Below, piece by piece: positions 54,599 to 64,000 of a stretch of 64,000 nt of DNA (the stretch's first letter is position 1; each line of letters starts with the position of its first letter). Origin of the DNA: Neoalteromonas arenosi. GTDB taxonomy: Bacteria > Pseudomonadota > Gammaproteobacteria > Enterobacterales > Alteromonadaceae. Below the pieces are notes generated by a model. That model had not been told where the DNA came from. It did no database searches and worked only from the letters and a program-made list of their open reading frames with translations. The translations under genes were made by a program, and so were the position numbers. The stretch is from assembly GCF_030362855.1 (NCBI RefSeq), contig NZ_JAUCBP010000012.1, forward strand, positions 124,001 through 188,000, in the 5' to 3' direction.

Positions 54599-55411
54599 TT
54601 AAGATTGTTTGTTATAGGCGAAAAACTTCATATCTTCCAGTCTTAACGCTGTTAAACTCCCCCCCCACACATAACCAGTATCGAGTCCGATGTTCAATGG
54701 ATCATGCAGTAATCCGTTGAGTGCGGCCCAGTGACCAAAAACAATACGTTGCTTTTTCTTGCGTTCTGGGTTGGGTATTGTGAACCAAGGTGCGAAGCCT
54801 TTGGGCGCCTGAAGTGGTGACACTTTGATCGAGAGGTCGAGGTTCAAATCGGCATCTACAAAGCGCATCCGAGTCATTGCATTCACGTAAAATCGACGTT
54901 TTTCGACACCATTCGCTGCAGAATCAAGATTTTTTGGGGCATCGCCATACATGTTTTGTAAAAAGTCATGGAGCTTATCGCTGCGCAACCGTTTGGTCAC
55001 AGAATCGCTGTATTTTAAACAGTCTTGGAAAGACCATTTAGGGTATAGTCCTGCGTGAACCAGCAACGTGTTTTTATCTATCATTCTTGCCAGAGGCTTT
55101 TGACGCAACCAGTCGAGTAACCGAGGGAGAGATTTTGCGCGTAACAATTTGTCGAGATTATCATTGCGTTTAGCGCCACGGATACCCTGACTAATAGCCA
55201 ATAAATGCAGATCGTGATTGCCCAAAACCGTTTGGAAGCTATCGCCAAGGTCGTATAAAAAATCCAATGTAGAAAGGGAATCATCGCCGCGTGCAACCAA
55301 GTCACCGACCGCCCACAACGTATCGTGCGCGGGATTAAAATTAACTTTCTTAAGGAGCTTTTGCAAAGCCGTATAGCAACCTTGAATGTCGCCAACGATA
55401 TAATTAGCCAA
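54599..55411 (-). CDS. apaH: Diadenosine tetraphosphatase ApaH
   Basis: A 270-residue metallophosphoesterase that hydrolyses Ap4A symmetrically to two ADP and so controls alarmone and Np4-capped RNA levels. The metal-binding motifs are GDIQGC at residues 7-12, GDLVARGDDSL and LGNHDLHLLA; LVHAGLYPKW and HWAALNG supply later residues. It is the last gene of the lptD-surA-pdxA-rsmA-apaG-apaH cluster, starting 2 bases after apaG. Confidence 0.95.
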   Translation of the reverse strand: MANYIVGDIQGCYTALQKLLKKVNFNPAHDTLWAVGDLVARGDDSLSTLDFLYDLGDSFQTVLGNHDLHLLAISQGIRGAKRNDNLDKLLRAKSLPRLLDWLRQKPLARMIDKNTLLVHAGLYPKWSFQDCLKYSDSVTKRLRSDKLHDFLQNMYGDAPKNLDSAANGVEKRRFYVNAMTRMRFVDADLNLDLSIKVSPLQAPKGFAPWFTIPNPERKKKQRIVFGHWAALNGLLHDPLNIGLDTGYVWGGSLTALRLEDMKFFAYNKQS

Positions 55412-55413
55412 AA

Positions 55414-55791
55414 TCAGTTCACAATATTTGGGACGCGTAAACTAAAGATATCGATTGCAGCCTTGACTCGTTCACCATCTGCATTTTGCAGTTCATAATA
55501 ACCTTGCATGCTGCCTACTGGCGTTTCGATAACGGCGCCACTTGTGTACGTAAATGATTCGCCAGGCTGAATGGTTGGCTGTTTGCCTACCACGCCATCA
55601 CCCTGTACTTCCGATGTCTTGCCGTTGCCATCTGTGATCAACCAATAGCGACTTAACAATTGTGTAGGTTGCTTGCCGTGATTGGCAATATTAACTCGAT
55701 ATGCAAACGCGAATTTACCTTCTTCAACGGATACATGGTCTTCTAAATACCGTGTTTGTACCTGAACTTTGATATCAGAGGAAATGATCAT
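55414..55791 (-). CDS. apaG: ApaG (DUF525) protein
   Basis: A 125-residue ApaG protein with an immunoglobulin-like fold. Typical sequences are FAYRVNIANHGKQPTQLLSRYWLITDGNGK, VQGDGVVGKQPTIQPGESFTYTSGA and the C-terminal GSMQGYYELQN. The biochemical role is unsettled, though the gene travels with rsmA and apaH in Gammaproteobacteria, as here (11 bases after rsmA and 2 before apaH). Confidence 0.95.
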   Translation of the reverse strand: MIISSDIKVQVQTRYLEDHVSVEEGKFAFAYRVNIANHGKQPTQLLSRYWLITDGNGKTSEVQGDGVVGKQPTIQPGESFTYTSGAVIETPVGSMQGYYELQNADGERVKAAIDIFSLRVPNIVN

Positions 55792-55802
55792 TTTGCTGGA
55801 CT

Positions 55803-56609
55803 CTACGCACTCGAGTTTGATGCAACAAAATTAGCTAACTCGGCATACTGGGTCAATGAAAGATTTTCAGCGCGTAAATCAGGTGATACCGACAATGCAT
55901 TCCATTGTTCGCCGCTGATTAATTCCTTCAGGCTATTGCGAATAGTTTTGCGCCGTTGGTTAAACGCCATGGCACATACCTGGTTGAGCTTTTCAACATT
56001 GATCAGTTGCACGGGGGGCTGTTCGTAAGGAATCAGTCGCACTACCGCTGAGTCTACTTTGGGTGCTGGTTTAAATGCGCTGGGGGGCACAGGCAGCACG
56101 GGCATGACTTTACAGTAATATTGCGCCATCACCGACAATCGACCGTAGTTTTTGTGATTCGGACCTGCAGCCAATCGATTAACCACTTCTTGCTGCAGCA
56201 TAAAGTGCATATCTTCTATACACCCAGTAAAACTAAACAGGTGGAACATCAATGGTGTAGAAATGTTGTACGGAAGGTTACCGAACACACGAATTTTCTT
56301 TTCATTCTCGACTAAGCTTGCAAAGTCAAAGTTCAACGCGTCTTGTTCAATGATGGTTAACTTAGACTGCATAAACGGGTGATGTCTTAAGCGCTTGGCT
56401 AAATCCCGATCTAATTCAATAACGGTGAGTTGGTCGATTTGCTCACACACTGGTTCTGTTAAAGCGCCTAAGCCCGGACCAATTTCCACCATTTTCTGAT
56501 CGTTACGCGGTGCTATGGCTCCGACTATCTTATCGATGATGTATTCATCGTGTAAGAAGTTCTGTCCAAAACGCTTTCTAGCCGTATGGCCTAAATGGGT
56601 CTTACTCAT
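55803..56609 (-). CDS. rsmA: 16S rRNA dimethyladenosine transferase RsmA (KsgA)
   Basis: A 268-residue SAM-dependent methyltransferase that dimethylates two adjacent adenosines near the 3' end of 16S rRNA. The SAM motif is [14 protein letters not shown], the catalytic motif is [10 protein letters not shown], and [10 protein letters not shown] begins the domain. Its start overlaps the pdxA stop by 4 bases. Confidence 0.96.
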   Translation of the reverse strand: MSKTHLGHTARKRFGQNFLHDEYIIDKIVGAIAPRNDQKMVEIGPGLGALTEPVCEQIDQLTVIELDRDLAKRLRHHPFMQSKLTIIEQDALNFDFASLVENEKKIRVFGNLPYNISTPLMFHLFSFTGCIEDMHFMLQQEVVNRLAAGPNHKNYGRLSVMAQYYCKVMPVLPVPPSAFKPAPKVDSAVVRLIPYEQPPVQLINVEKLNQVCAMAFNQRRKTIRNSLKELISGEQWNALSVSPDLRAENLSLTQYAELANFVASNSSA

Positions 56610-57586
56610 ACTTTGCGGTTCGCTAACTCAAGGGCTTTACTCATTGCCAAGTGCATACTGCCTGCATCGATGTTACCTGTACCGGCGAGATCACAGGCGG
56701 TACCGTGATCAACTGAAGTGCGTATAAATGGCAAGCCCATGGTAATATTTACTGAAGCGCCAAAGCCCTTATATTTAAGCACAGGTAGACCTTGATCGTG
56801 ATACATCGCTAATACCACATCGGCATCTTCCAAGTATTTGGGTTGGAAGATAGTGTCAGCGGGCAATGGGCCAATAATCGTTAATCCTTCGGCACGCAGC
56901 TCTTCAAGAGCGGGGCTGATCGTTGTAATTTCTTCTTTACCTAAATGTCCGTTTTCACCGGCATGTGGATTGAGACCACAAACATAAATTCTAGGGTTTT
57001 CAATCCCAAACTTAAGCCGTAGATCGGTATTGATAATATGAATGACTTTGTGCAGGCGGTCGCGGGTAATTGCTTTTGATACATATTCAAGCGGAATATG
57101 TGTAGTTGCCAGAGCCACTCGCAATCCCTCGGTAGCTAACAGCATAACGACATCGATAGTGTTTGACTGTGCGGCAAAATATTCGGTGTGGCCACTAAAT
57201 GAGATGCCCGCTTGGTTTATCGTGCCTTTGTGGACGGGCCCGGTTACAACAGCATCAAACAATCCATTCATGTTGCCTTCGCAGGCAACTCGTAACGTTT
57301 CGACTACGTAATGGCCATTATCGCTATCTAACTGCCCAGTGACCACTGGCTTATCACATTGGATATGCTTGACGTATAGCTCTCCAGGCCCTTGGGTCGC
57401 TAAATGCTCAGCATCGAAAGGGATTAGCGTAAGCGGCAGGTTTAATTGTTCGGCGCGTTGCAAGAGCATTTCTTGGTCTGCACAAACAACCAGTTGTGCA
57501 TCCCATTGTTGCTGAGCTACTTTGATCAACAGGTCCGGTCCTATACCAGCGGGCTCGCCCGGAGTGATAGCAATGCGAATAGTCAT
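56606..57586 (-). CDS. pdxA: 4-hydroxythreonine-4-phosphate dehydrogenase PdxA
   Basis: A 326-residue metal- and NAD-dependent enzyme of pyridoxal phosphate synthesis. It starts with the family signature [12 protein letters not shown]. The metal-binding His residues are in [24 protein letters not shown], and the [17 protein letters not shown] stretch and [15 protein letters not shown] near the C terminus are complete. Its start directly abuts the surA stop, and the end overlaps rsmA. Confidence 0.96.
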   Translation of the reverse strand: MTIRIAITPGEPAGIGPDLLIKVAQQQWDAQLVVCADQEMLLQRAEQLNLPLTLIPFDAEHLATQGPGELYVKHIQCDKPVVTGQLDSDNGHYVVETLRVACEGNMNGLFDAVVTGPVHKGTINQAGISFSGHTEYFAAQSNTIDVVMLLATEGLRVALATTHIPLEYVSKAITRDRLHKVIHIINTDLRLKFGIENPRIYVCGLNPHAGENGHLGKEEITTISPALEELRAEGLTIIGPLPADTIFQPKYLEDADVVLAMYHDQGLPVLKYKGFGASVNITMGLPFIRTSVDHGTACDLAGTGNIDAGSMHLAMSKALELANRKV

Positions 57587-58879
57587 TTAAGCGTTTCCGT
57601 CACCAACCACCTCGATATAAGCGGCATCACGCATTTCACGCAACCAGCTATCGGTTTCTTCAGCAAACTTACGGTTGAATATTAGTTGATAAGCGCGATC
57701 TTCTTTGCGTCGCTCTGTGGCGTCGTCTATGCGCCGTTCAATCAATTGAATCAAATGCCAACCATGTACTGAACGAACCGGTTCACTGTATTCGTCTGGG
57801 CCTAAGTCCGCGAGCGCGTCGCGGAATGCAGGGACGTAGATATTGGGGTCGGCGAAGCCCAATTCACCGCCTCGCAGTGCTGAGCCGGGGTCGGCCGAGT
57901 GTTCTTTGGCCAACTCGGCGAAGTCAGCTTCACCCGCAATTAACTGCTGTTTAAATTCTTCCAGCATTTCTCTCGCGCGGTCTTCACTGAGAATGATTGA
58001 TGGCTCGATGAGAATATGACGAGCATTAACTTCTTCTACTTCAACAATCTCGATTCCGCGAGTGTCGAGCACCTTAAGAATGTGAAATCCTGCGCCGCTA
58101 CGGATTGGCCCAATCAACGCATCTTTACGTTTAGACTGGACAGCCTCGGCAAACAAGGTGGGCATAGAGTTGATGTTCATCCAACCCATATCACCACCTT
58201 CTAAAGCTTCAGCACCGGACGAAGAAGCGATGGCAATTTTCGCAAAATCAGAGCCAGATTCTAATAGTTCGATCACGCGTTCAGCTCGTTCTTTGGCTGC
58301 TTCAATGTCATCATCAGTCGCTTGAGGAGGAAAACCGATCAGGATATGGCCGAGCTGGTACTCCGCCTGCTCAGCACCCTGTTGATCCATCAAATCAACC
58401 AACGTTGAAATTTCTTGTGGCGTGATATAAATGCGACGACGAACATTGGCTCGAGTCACTTCACCTGTGATCAGCTCTTGGCGGATGCTTTCACGATAGT
58501 CGTCGTAAGTAAGCCCTTCTAATGCGATTTGTTTGCGCAGTTGTTCTAATGTCATACCTTCATTTTGCGCGATATTGCGTATTGTTTGATCGAGTTGTGG
58601 ATCACTAATCTGAATCCCCATCCGGTCAGCCATCTGCATCTGTAGATTAGTCAGGATCAGTCGCTCAATTGCCTGAGTGCGCAACGCGCGATCGGATGGC
58701 AATGACTGATTGTTGACCACCGCGTTGCGCTTAACCGTAGTAATCAAGTCTTGGATTTCACTTTCGAGAATAACCCCTTGGTCAACAATTACGGCGACAC
58801 TGTCGAGTTTGACTTCTTGTGCGGCCAGTGGACTAGTCATGATTAACAGGACTAACGATAAGAATGCAGACTTCATCAT
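57587..58879 (-). CDS. surA: Periplasmic chaperone/prolyl isomerase SurA
   Basis: A 430-residue exported chaperone that carries outer-membrane proteins to the Bam complex. After the signal peptide (ending LAAQ) comes the N-terminal chaperone region with the helix starting LILTNLQMQMADRMG. Two parvulin domains follow, starting AEYQLGHILIGFP (about residue 176) and VNARHILIEPSII (about residue 284), and a C-terminal helix that completes the chaperone module. It lies 23 bases downstream of lptD. Confidence 0.96.
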   Translation of the reverse strand: MMKSAFLSLVLLIMTSPLAAQEVKLDSVAVIVDQGVILESEIQDLITTVKRNAVVNNQSLPSDRALRTQAIERLILTNLQMQMADRMGIQISDPQLDQTIRNIAQNEGMTLEQLRKQIALEGLTYDDYRESIRQELITGEVTRANVRRRIYITPQEISTLVDLMDQQGAEQAEYQLGHILIGFPPQATDDDIEAAKERAERVIELLESGSDFAKIAIASSSGAEALEGGDMGWMNINSMPTLFAEAVQSKRKDALIGPIRSGAGFHILKVLDTRGIEIVEVEEVNARHILIEPSIILSEDRAREMLEEFKQQLIAGEADFAELAKEHSADPGSALRGGELGFADPNIYVPAFRDALADLGPDEYSEPVRSVHGWHLIQLIERRIDDATERRKEDRAYQLIFNRKFAEETDSWLREMRDAAYIEVVGDGNA

Positions 58880-58902
58880 AGGAATAGCTTTTCTCTATTT
58901 AA

Positions 58903-61125
58903 TTAATTTAAAACATAGGGTTGGCGATAGCCGAACATGCCGTCTTCTAGCATGTCTCGATTGTTTTTGGTCGAGCCAATACCCTTAAAAATAAACTGGA
59001 GGGCGATACCAGAATCAAATTCATTGATACTCTGCATACCGCCGCCGTCAATACGATTACTTAAATGACGCTGAGCGACAAATCGCACAGCCCAACAACA
59101 AGATTCATATTGTAACCCGAAGTAAGATTCTATACTTCGATTTAAGTTCAGATCGCGATAATAACGACCGACCCAATGCCACTTATCAGTAATCGGCCAA
59201 CTCGCCGATAGGCCAATTTGATCAATTTGTTCACCGGATAGATTTCGGACGTAACGGTGACTTAATTGCACAAGGCTTTCTTCGTCGCGGCGGTATTCGA
59301 GTGACAAACTACTGCGGTCTACTTTATCAGAATCACTGCTGACTTGAACGTCAGTATGAACTAGCCAACGTTGATTGACTCGCCAGTCTAGTTCAGCAGC
59401 AATTGCAGAGCTGTCCTGATCTTTAGCTGCCGCAGCGACTTTATTGTCGGCAAAATAAAATATTTGACCAACACTGACGACTAACTGTTCGCGGTTGGCG
59501 CTGTTCAACACTCGACTGGTAATACCCAGGGTGAATTGATTGTTGTCACTGATCCGATCAAGGCCAGTAAATTCTTGCCCACGGAATAAACCTTCCACAT
59601 CGTTTAAAAGTAGAGTTGTGTCATACAATCCGATATCTGATTGGTCTTCGAAACTGGTATATAGGTATTGGAATCGCGGTTCCAGTGTAATGGTCGATGT
59701 TTGTCCTTGCCACTGCTGCTGACGTTCAAAAATCACGTTTCCGTATAACCGTACTTGCCCTAAGGTACGTGTTACTTCTTCACTCAGTGCAGTGTTTTCA
59801 ATATTTTCTTGTTTGTAATAGGTGTTCAACACACTGGCTTCAGCGAGTAACTCACCCCACTGACGTTGATAGGGAATAGACAAGGTGGGAGCCAAATGAA
59901 AGCGCAATGCTTCGGGTTGACTCTCGAGTGAGTTTTCAAAATAAGCCAACTCAGAATTCACGCGTAAGTCCATGTACTCATTCAAGCTAGACCGATACTC
60001 TAGCTTAGTTTCGGGTAACGCTCTGTAAGTGTCGGGATGGTCGCCAATCACAGCAAAATCGCGCAATTGCGCAGTAAAATCTAAATTCTGCGTGTAATAA
60101 GAAACACCCAGTGTGCGGTACAGATGGGTATCTGCGCGGTTATAAAAATCTGAGCCTAAATCGACAATATAGTTGTCATCACTCAAGCCATTAAAGTCGA
60201 TATTAAGTTGCCAGTTTTCAGCAAATTGACCTTGGTGAAAAAAACGGTAGAAATAACGGTCATTGTCTTCACTGTTTATATCTCTATCGCTGGGTAAATA
60301 TTCTAAGTCGATATTACCAATGGCGTTGTTCATCAGGTAGCGAAATTCTGTCTTTAACTGTAAGCCACGCTGCGTCATATAACGCGGAGAGATTGTCATG
60401 TCGTAATTCGGCGCAATATTCCAGTAAAACGGCTGCTCAATATCTACACCGGTTGCGCTCGAACTGGTTAAATTGGGAAATAATAGACCTGTTTGACGCT
60501 GGTCAGATACCGGAAAGGCAAAATAAGGCAGATAGAAAACAGGTACTCCGCCGATGTAAAAACGGGTATTTTTCGCTTCACCTAAAATTGAATCTCTTTC
60601 GATACTGATCTCACTGGCGCGAATTTGCCAATCTTCACCACCCAGCGGACAAGTGGTGAAGGTTACATCCTGCAATGACAGGCCACTATTGGCATCTACA
60701 GCGATTTGGTCTGCCGAGCCATGGCCGACGAATCCTGTCAACTGATAGCGAGTCGAGATTAGGTTGAGTTGTTGAGTCTCTGATTCGAGGTTTACCGAAG
60801 CGCTTTCAACCCGTAACTGCTCGTTTTGATATGTGACATCTCCTTCGGCAAAAACACTTTTACCATTATCTTCGATAATCGCTTTGGTCGCGGTAATAAT
60901 CGCCTTATCGCTGACAATGTCGACGTTACCTTCAAATATCGCAGTCTGATTTTCAATGATTTCTGCCCGATTTGCGCGCACCACCACTTCCCCTTCAGAT
61001 GACAGAGTCTGTGAATCGAAGCTGATAGGGGGCACTGCACATAGTGCCAGAGGATCTTGGGCATGTGCTAGCGCGCTTGGTAGCAGTAATATACCCAAAA
61101 CAATGGTGTTACGGTTAAAAATCAA
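58903..61125 (-). CDS. lptD: LPS assembly outer-membrane protein LptD
   Basis: A 740-residue outer-membrane protein that inserts LPS together with LptE. The signal peptide ends LAHAQ; the N-terminal OstA-like jellyroll is at about residues 45-150 and the barrel takes the rest. All four cysteines for the two long-range disulfides are present: Cys29, Cys159 and Cys676-Cys677. A TTG start is used; no ATG fits in frame, and a five-codon ATG frame (61139-61122) overlaps it. An unmarked upstream start in the same frame cannot be excluded. It opens the surA-pdxA-rsmA-apaG-apaH cluster and is divergent from djlA. Confidence 0.94.
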   Translation of the reverse strand: MIFNRNTIVLGILLLPSALAHAQDPLALCAVPPISFDSQTLSSEGEVVVRANRAEIIENQTAIFEGNVDIVSDKAIITATKAIIEDNGKSVFAEGDVTYQNEQLRVESASVNLESETQQLNLISTRYQLTGFVGHGSADQIAVDANSGLSLQDVTFTTCPLGGEDWQIRASEISIERDSILGEAKNTRFYIGGVPVFYLPYFAFPVSDQRQTGLLFPNLTSSSATGVDIEQPFYWNIAPNYDMTISPRYMTQRGLQLKTEFRYLMNNAIGNIDLEYLPSDRDINSEDNDRYFYRFFHQGQFAENWQLNIDFNGLSDDNYIVDLGSDFYNRADTHLYRTLGVSYYTQNLDFTAQLRDFAVIGDHPDTYRALPETKLEYRSSLNEYMDLRVNSELAYFENSLESQPEALRFHLAPTLSIPYQRQWGELLAEASVLNTYYKQENIENTALSEEVTRTLGQVRLYGNVIFERQQQWQGQTSTITLEPRFQYLYTSFEDQSDIGLYDTTLLLNDVEGLFRGQEFTGLDRISDNNQFTLGITSRVLNSANREQLVVSVGQIFYFADNKVAAAAKDQDSSAIAAELDWRVNQRWLVHTDVQVSSDSDKVDRSSLSLEYRRDEESLVQLSHRYVRNLSGEQIDQIGLSASWPITDKWHWVGRYYRDLNLNRSIESYFGLQYESCCWAVRFVAQRHLSNRIDGGGMQSINEFDSGIALQFIFKGIGSTKNNRDMLEDGMFGYRQPYVLN

Positions 61126-61334
61126 TACCCGTCGCTCATGATTAGCTTTGTATTTGGCCTTCAGGCAAGTCCAAATGCAACAAAATACGTTGTTATTATG
61201 GTCGGTGATTTTATGCTTTTATCGCCGATTTACCAAGTCAAGCGAAGCAATTAGTCGCTTTTTCTGCGAATTTCTTTAGTTGTCCCAAGCAATCAGTTAG
61301 GATTTTATCTCAAATAATCACAATTTTTAAAAAA

Positions 61335-62174
61335 ATGGCGTATTGGGGAAAAGTAATCGGATTTTGTCTGGGCTTTGCTGCCGGCAAGATACCCGGTGCT
61401 ATCCTGGGCTTGATTGTGGGTCACATGTTTGACCGAGGCTACAGCCAGGATTTCAGTCAAATGGGCGGTTTTGGTCGCTTTTTTACCGACAGCGACAGCT
61501 TCAAGCAGCAAGCGATTTTCTTCCACACGCTCTTCGCGTCGCTGGGTCATTTGGCCAAAGCTGACGGAGCGGTAACGAGTGAAGAAATCCAAGTGGCCAC
61601 ACGGCTCATGGACGAAATGGATTTGTCCGGTGAGGACCGCACTGCCGCGCAAAACGCTTTTCGCGAAGGTAAGGCAGCTGATTACCCAATAACCGCGACG
61701 GTTAAAGAGTTTGTTGAGTCATGCCATGGCAGACGAGACATCCTGCAAATTTTTCTTGAGATCTTAATCCAAGCCAGCTTTTCTGATGGTCACTTGAGTG
61801 AGCAAGAGTACCGCGTGCTAGAAAAAGTCGCGCGCAGCATGGGATTTAAACGCCGAGAGCTGGATTACTTAGTGAGTATGTACGAAGCCGAGATCCGTTT
61901 TCGTGGCCAGTCTCATCAGCGTCAACAACAAAATAATCAGCACAGTCAGTACTCTAACCAACAACGCGAAGCCGATGCCTATCGCATATTGGGTGTAACA
62001 GCAAAGGCTAGCAATGCTGAGATTAAAAAAGCCTACCGGAAATTAATGGCACAGCATCACCCAGATAAACTAGTATCCAAAGGGCTGCCCGAGCAGGCCA
62101 TGCAAATTGCCAAGCAAAAAGCACAGGACATTCAGTCAGCGTATGAATTTGTAAAGGCTCAGCGTGGCTTCTAA
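61335..62174 (+). CDS. djlA: Co-chaperone DjlA
   Basis: A 279-residue membrane-anchored J-domain protein that stimulates DnaK. An N-terminal helix (MAYWGKVIGFCLGFAAGKIPGAILGLIVGHM-type, about residues 5-30) is followed by a TerB-like helical domain (residues 55-185), a Gln-rich linker (about 195-212), and the C-terminal J domain with HPD at 242-244. The djlA/lptD divergence is conserved in Gammaproteobacteria. It overlaps xerD by 11 bases. Confidence 0.95.
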   Translation: MAYWGKVIGFCLGFAAGKIPGAILGLIVGHMFDRGYSQDFSQMGGFGRFFTDSDSFKQQAIFFHTLFASLGHLAKADGAVTSEEIQVATRLMDEMDLSGEDRTAAQNAFREGKAADYPITATVKEFVESCHGRRDILQIFLEILIQASFSDGHLSEQEYRVLEKVARSMGFKRRELDYLVSMYEAEIRFRGQSHQRQQQNNQHSQYSNQQREADAYRILGVTAKASNAEIKKAYRKLMAQHHPDKLVSKGLPEQAMQIAKQKAQDIQSAYEFVKAQRGF

Positions 62175-63084
62175 GCTAACCTTGTCGTCAGCAAATCAAA
62201 TATTGCTCGAAGATTTTTTGCAGATGCTCTACTTAGAACAAGGGCTGAGCGATAACACTGTAGCGGCCTATCGCACCGATATTCGTAAGTTTTGTGACTA
62301 CTTGCACACCCATGAGGTAGCCGACTTTTTGCTCAATGATGTTGGCGCAGAACAAATCCAGCGATATGTCCATTATCGTCACGACAATGGTTTAAGCCAT
62401 CGCAGTACAAGCCGCAGTTTAAGTGCATTACGGGCGTTTTATGCGAGTCAAATAGCGAATGGGGTACGCAAAGATAATCCGTTAAGCCAAATAACTAATC
62501 CCAAATTGAGCGTCGAGTTGCCAAGTACTTTGACTGAAAGTCAAGTTGAAGCCCTTCTCGATGAGCCCAAGGTAGATGATCCTCTGGAGATGCGTGATCG
62601 CGCAATGTTGGAGACACTTTATGCGACCGGTTTACGGGTAACCGAATTGGTCAGTTTGCAGCTGTCGCAAATTAGCTTGGCACAAGGCGTCGTGCGTGTT
62701 ACCGGCAAAGGTAACAAGGAACGACTCGTCCCTCTAGGTGAGGCCGCGGTTGAGCAGCTGGAGTACTATATTCGAACTGCCCGACCCATTTTGATTCAGT
62801 CTACCAGTGACATCGTGTTTCCTAGTCGACGGGGTTTACAGATGACGCGCCAAACATTTTGGCACCGAATTAAATTGTATGCGAAGCGCGCTGGAATACG
62901 CAGTAAGCTGTCGCCACACACGCTCAGGCATGCATTTGCTACTCATTTACTCAACCACGGTGCCGATTTACGCGTAGTGCAAATGTTGCTGGGGCATAGC
63001 GATTTGTCGACCACGCAAATTTATACACATGTTGCCAAGGAACGTTTGCAAGCAATCGTTGGCGCGCATCATCCGCGCGGTTAA
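62164..63084 (+). CDS. xerD: Tyrosine recombinase XerD
   Basis: A 306-residue site-specific recombinase that, with XerC and FtsK, resolves chromosome dimers at dif. The N-terminal SAM-like DNA-binding domain is residues 10-110; the catalytic residues are Arg158, Lys182, His252, Arg255, His278 and the nucleophile Tyr287 (STTQIYTHV). The GTG start has AAGG 6-7 bases before it and lies inside the end of djlA. It is the housekeeping recombinase, not an integrase of a mobile element: no attachment site or cargo genes follow. Confidence 0.93.
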   Translation: MASKLTLSSANQILLEDFLQMLYLEQGLSDNTVAAYRTDIRKFCDYLHTHEVADFLLNDVGAEQIQRYVHYRHDNGLSHRSTSRSLSALRAFYASQIANGVRKDNPLSQITNPKLSVELPSTLTESQVEALLDEPKVDDPLEMRDRAMLETLYATGLRVTELVSLQLSQISLAQGVVRVTGKGNKERLVPLGEAAVEQLEYYIRTARPILIQSTSDIVFPSRRGLQMTRQTFWHRIKLYAKRAGIRSKLSPHTLRHAFATHLLNHGADLRVVQMLLGHSDLSTTQIYTHVAKERLQAIVGAHHPRG

Positions 63085-63292
63085 TGACCGCTTGCACATC
63101 TGGAAAAGGTATACACTGGTGTACCTGTGCATTTGTGATGGGCGTTTGTATGTTGGATAAACTTTGTTACCATCTTCGTTCGCGGCAGTGTGCAAAAGTG
63201 CACAGTAAAATTTTGAATCCAAGATTTGTAAGTTTCCACATGCGCTGCCGGTCTTATGTGGGTATAGCCAATTTATAATTGAGAGAGTGCGA

Positions 63293-64000
63293 GTGAAATT
63301 AAAAGTTTTTTCTGTGACGGTGTTGTTGACGGCATTATTAACCACATCAGCCTGTGCTGATGATCCTCAAGTCGATGAACAACTAGACACAGCCTCAGGC
63401 GATCAGAGTGTTGTGAAGAAAGAACCGCAGAGCACCGCATCAGAGCAGAAAACAATGCAGCAGGTCTTGAGTAAAATCCAAGGTCAACTCTCTATTCCAA
63501 TTACCGCCATTGCAGAATCACCGGTAAATGGATTGTTGCAGTTAACTACCGCAAGAGGATTGTTTTACGCGAGTGAAGATGGTCAGTTCTTGTTGCGCGC
63601 CAACGTGTACAACTTAGATCAAGGCATGCGCAACGAAACCGAATTAGCTATGACGGGTTTGCGCCTTGATGGTTTGGCTGAGTTTGAAGGTCAAACAATT
63701 GATTTCAAAGCCGAAAATGAAAAGTACGTGATCAGTGTTTTCACCGATATCACCTGCGGTTATTGCCGCAAATTACATCGCGAGATCGAAGAGTTTAACG
63801 ATCTGGGCATAACTGTACGTTACTTAGCGTTTCCTCGCGCCGGTTTAAATAGCCAAGGTTATGCAGATATGGTGTCTGTGTGGTGTGCTGCGAATCCGCA
63901 AAACGCAATGACAGCGGCTAAGCTCAGCGACTCAATCGATGCAGCAGAGTGTGCCAATAGCGTTGCGGACCAATATCGATTTGGCCAACAAATAGGCGTT
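63293..64000 (+). CDS. dsbC: Thiol:disulfide interchange protein DsbC (3' end outside window)
   Basis: The first 236 residues of a DsbC-type disulfide isomerase. A signal peptide (VKLKVFSVTVLLTALLTTSACA) leads to a charged linker, the dimerisation domain (about residues 55-115; ESPVNGLLQLTTARGLFYASEDGQFLL), then the thioredoxin fold with the active site C-G-Y-C at 155-158. It reshuffles wrong disulfides in the periplasm and may help mature LptD. The GTG start at 63293 has GAGAG 7 bases upstream. The reading frame is still open at the right edge. xerD-dsbC is a conserved order, usually followed by recJ. Confidence 0.93.
   Translation, partial: MKLKVFSVTVLLTALLTTSACADDPQVDEQLDTASGDQSVVKKEPQSTASEQKTMQQVLSKIQGQLSIPITAIAESPVNGLLQLTTARGLFYASEDGQFLLRANVYNLDQGMRNETELAMTGLRLDGLAEFEGQTIDFKAENEKYVISVFTDITCGYCRKLHREIEEFNDLGITVRYLAFPRAGLNSQGYADMVSVWCAANPQNAMTAAKLSDSIDAAECANSVADQYRFGQQIGV

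Noticed and set aside
61126-61334. SigmaE promoter upstream of lptD
   Set aside because: A GGACTT element is present on the minus strand, but it lacks one base of the consensus and no matching -10 follows at the proper spacing.
62164-63084. Tyrosine recombinase as a sign of a mobile element
   Set aside because: Gene order djlA-xerD-dsbC and the sequence identify the housekeeping XerD; there are no attachment sites or cargo genes.
63084-63278. 64-codon Cys-rich frame directly after xerD
   Set aside because: It shares only TAATG with xerD, has no family resemblance and lies in what is probably the dsbC promoter region.
63271-63280. TATAAT at 63274-63279 as the dsbC promoter
   Set aside because: It would place the transcript start inside or next to the ribosome-binding site, and no -35 element is found at the right distance.

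Overview
The window is a gene-dense stretch of a gammaproteobacterial chromosome with moderate GC and almost all genes intact. The gene set (a TtpC-type TonB2 system, DUF3450, DUF3015, AcnB, HemJ, ErpA, an apaH-apaG-rsmA-pdxA-surA-lptD cluster divergent from djlA, then xerD and dsbC) points to a marine Alteromonadales-like bacterium. I cannot name the genus. I see no rRNA, tRNA, CRISPR array, insertion sequence or prophage. No stretch above 300 bases lacks a gene; the two longest gaps (33108-33365 and 16376-16629) are described under their sites. The regions marked as accessory are ordinary chromosomal genes, and I found no wholly new multi-gene system. The most interesting signals are regulatory.

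Region 1 (1-14.1 kb): the C-terminal barrel of a TonB-dependent receptor, a degenerate HD-GYP protein, a DUF4105 protein and a DUF3015 protein. Then comes a six-gene operon (DUF3450, TtpC, ExbB, ExbD, TonB, TPR protein) that energises outer-membrane uptake. It is preceded by a good Pho box at the right distance from a -10 element. An oligopeptidase B-like lipoprotein and a beta-lactamase-fold serine hydrolase follow.

Region 2 (14.1-33.1 kb): a FadD-type acyl-CoA ligase, a CHASE-GGDEF diguanylate cyclase, a PQQ-type sugar dehydrogenase, AcnB, DUF192, LysC with a stand-alone receiver protein, and a PatB/MalY C-S lyase. These are followed by an unusual Nramp-fold transporter, a UPF0149 protein, an orphan solute-binding protein, the clcA-hemJ pair, DUF6776 and CreA.

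Region 3 (33.1-46.3 kb): erpA, with an IscR type 1-like site over its promoter, and the anmK-mepM-tyrS group. About 8.6 kb of metabolic and hypothetical genes lie between these normally close neighbours: a GST-like protein, a hydroxyacid dehydrogenase, a long Cys/Met-family PLP enzyme, an SRPBCC protein, an Old Yellow Enzyme, an exported M17 aminopeptidase, a DUF4136 lipoprotein and an Lrp regulator. Several strong inverted repeats sit in front of these genes.

Region 4 (46.3-54.4 kb): a rhodanese and a small partner gene behind ahcY, the mtnN-cobD-btuF group (SAH/MTA recycling next to cobalamin salvage), DUF2726, a small secreted protein and a chemoreceptor. Region 5 (54.6-64 kb): the envelope and cofactor cluster apaH-apaG-rsmA-pdxA-surA-lptD on the minus strand, then djlA, xerD and the first part of dsbC on the plus strand.
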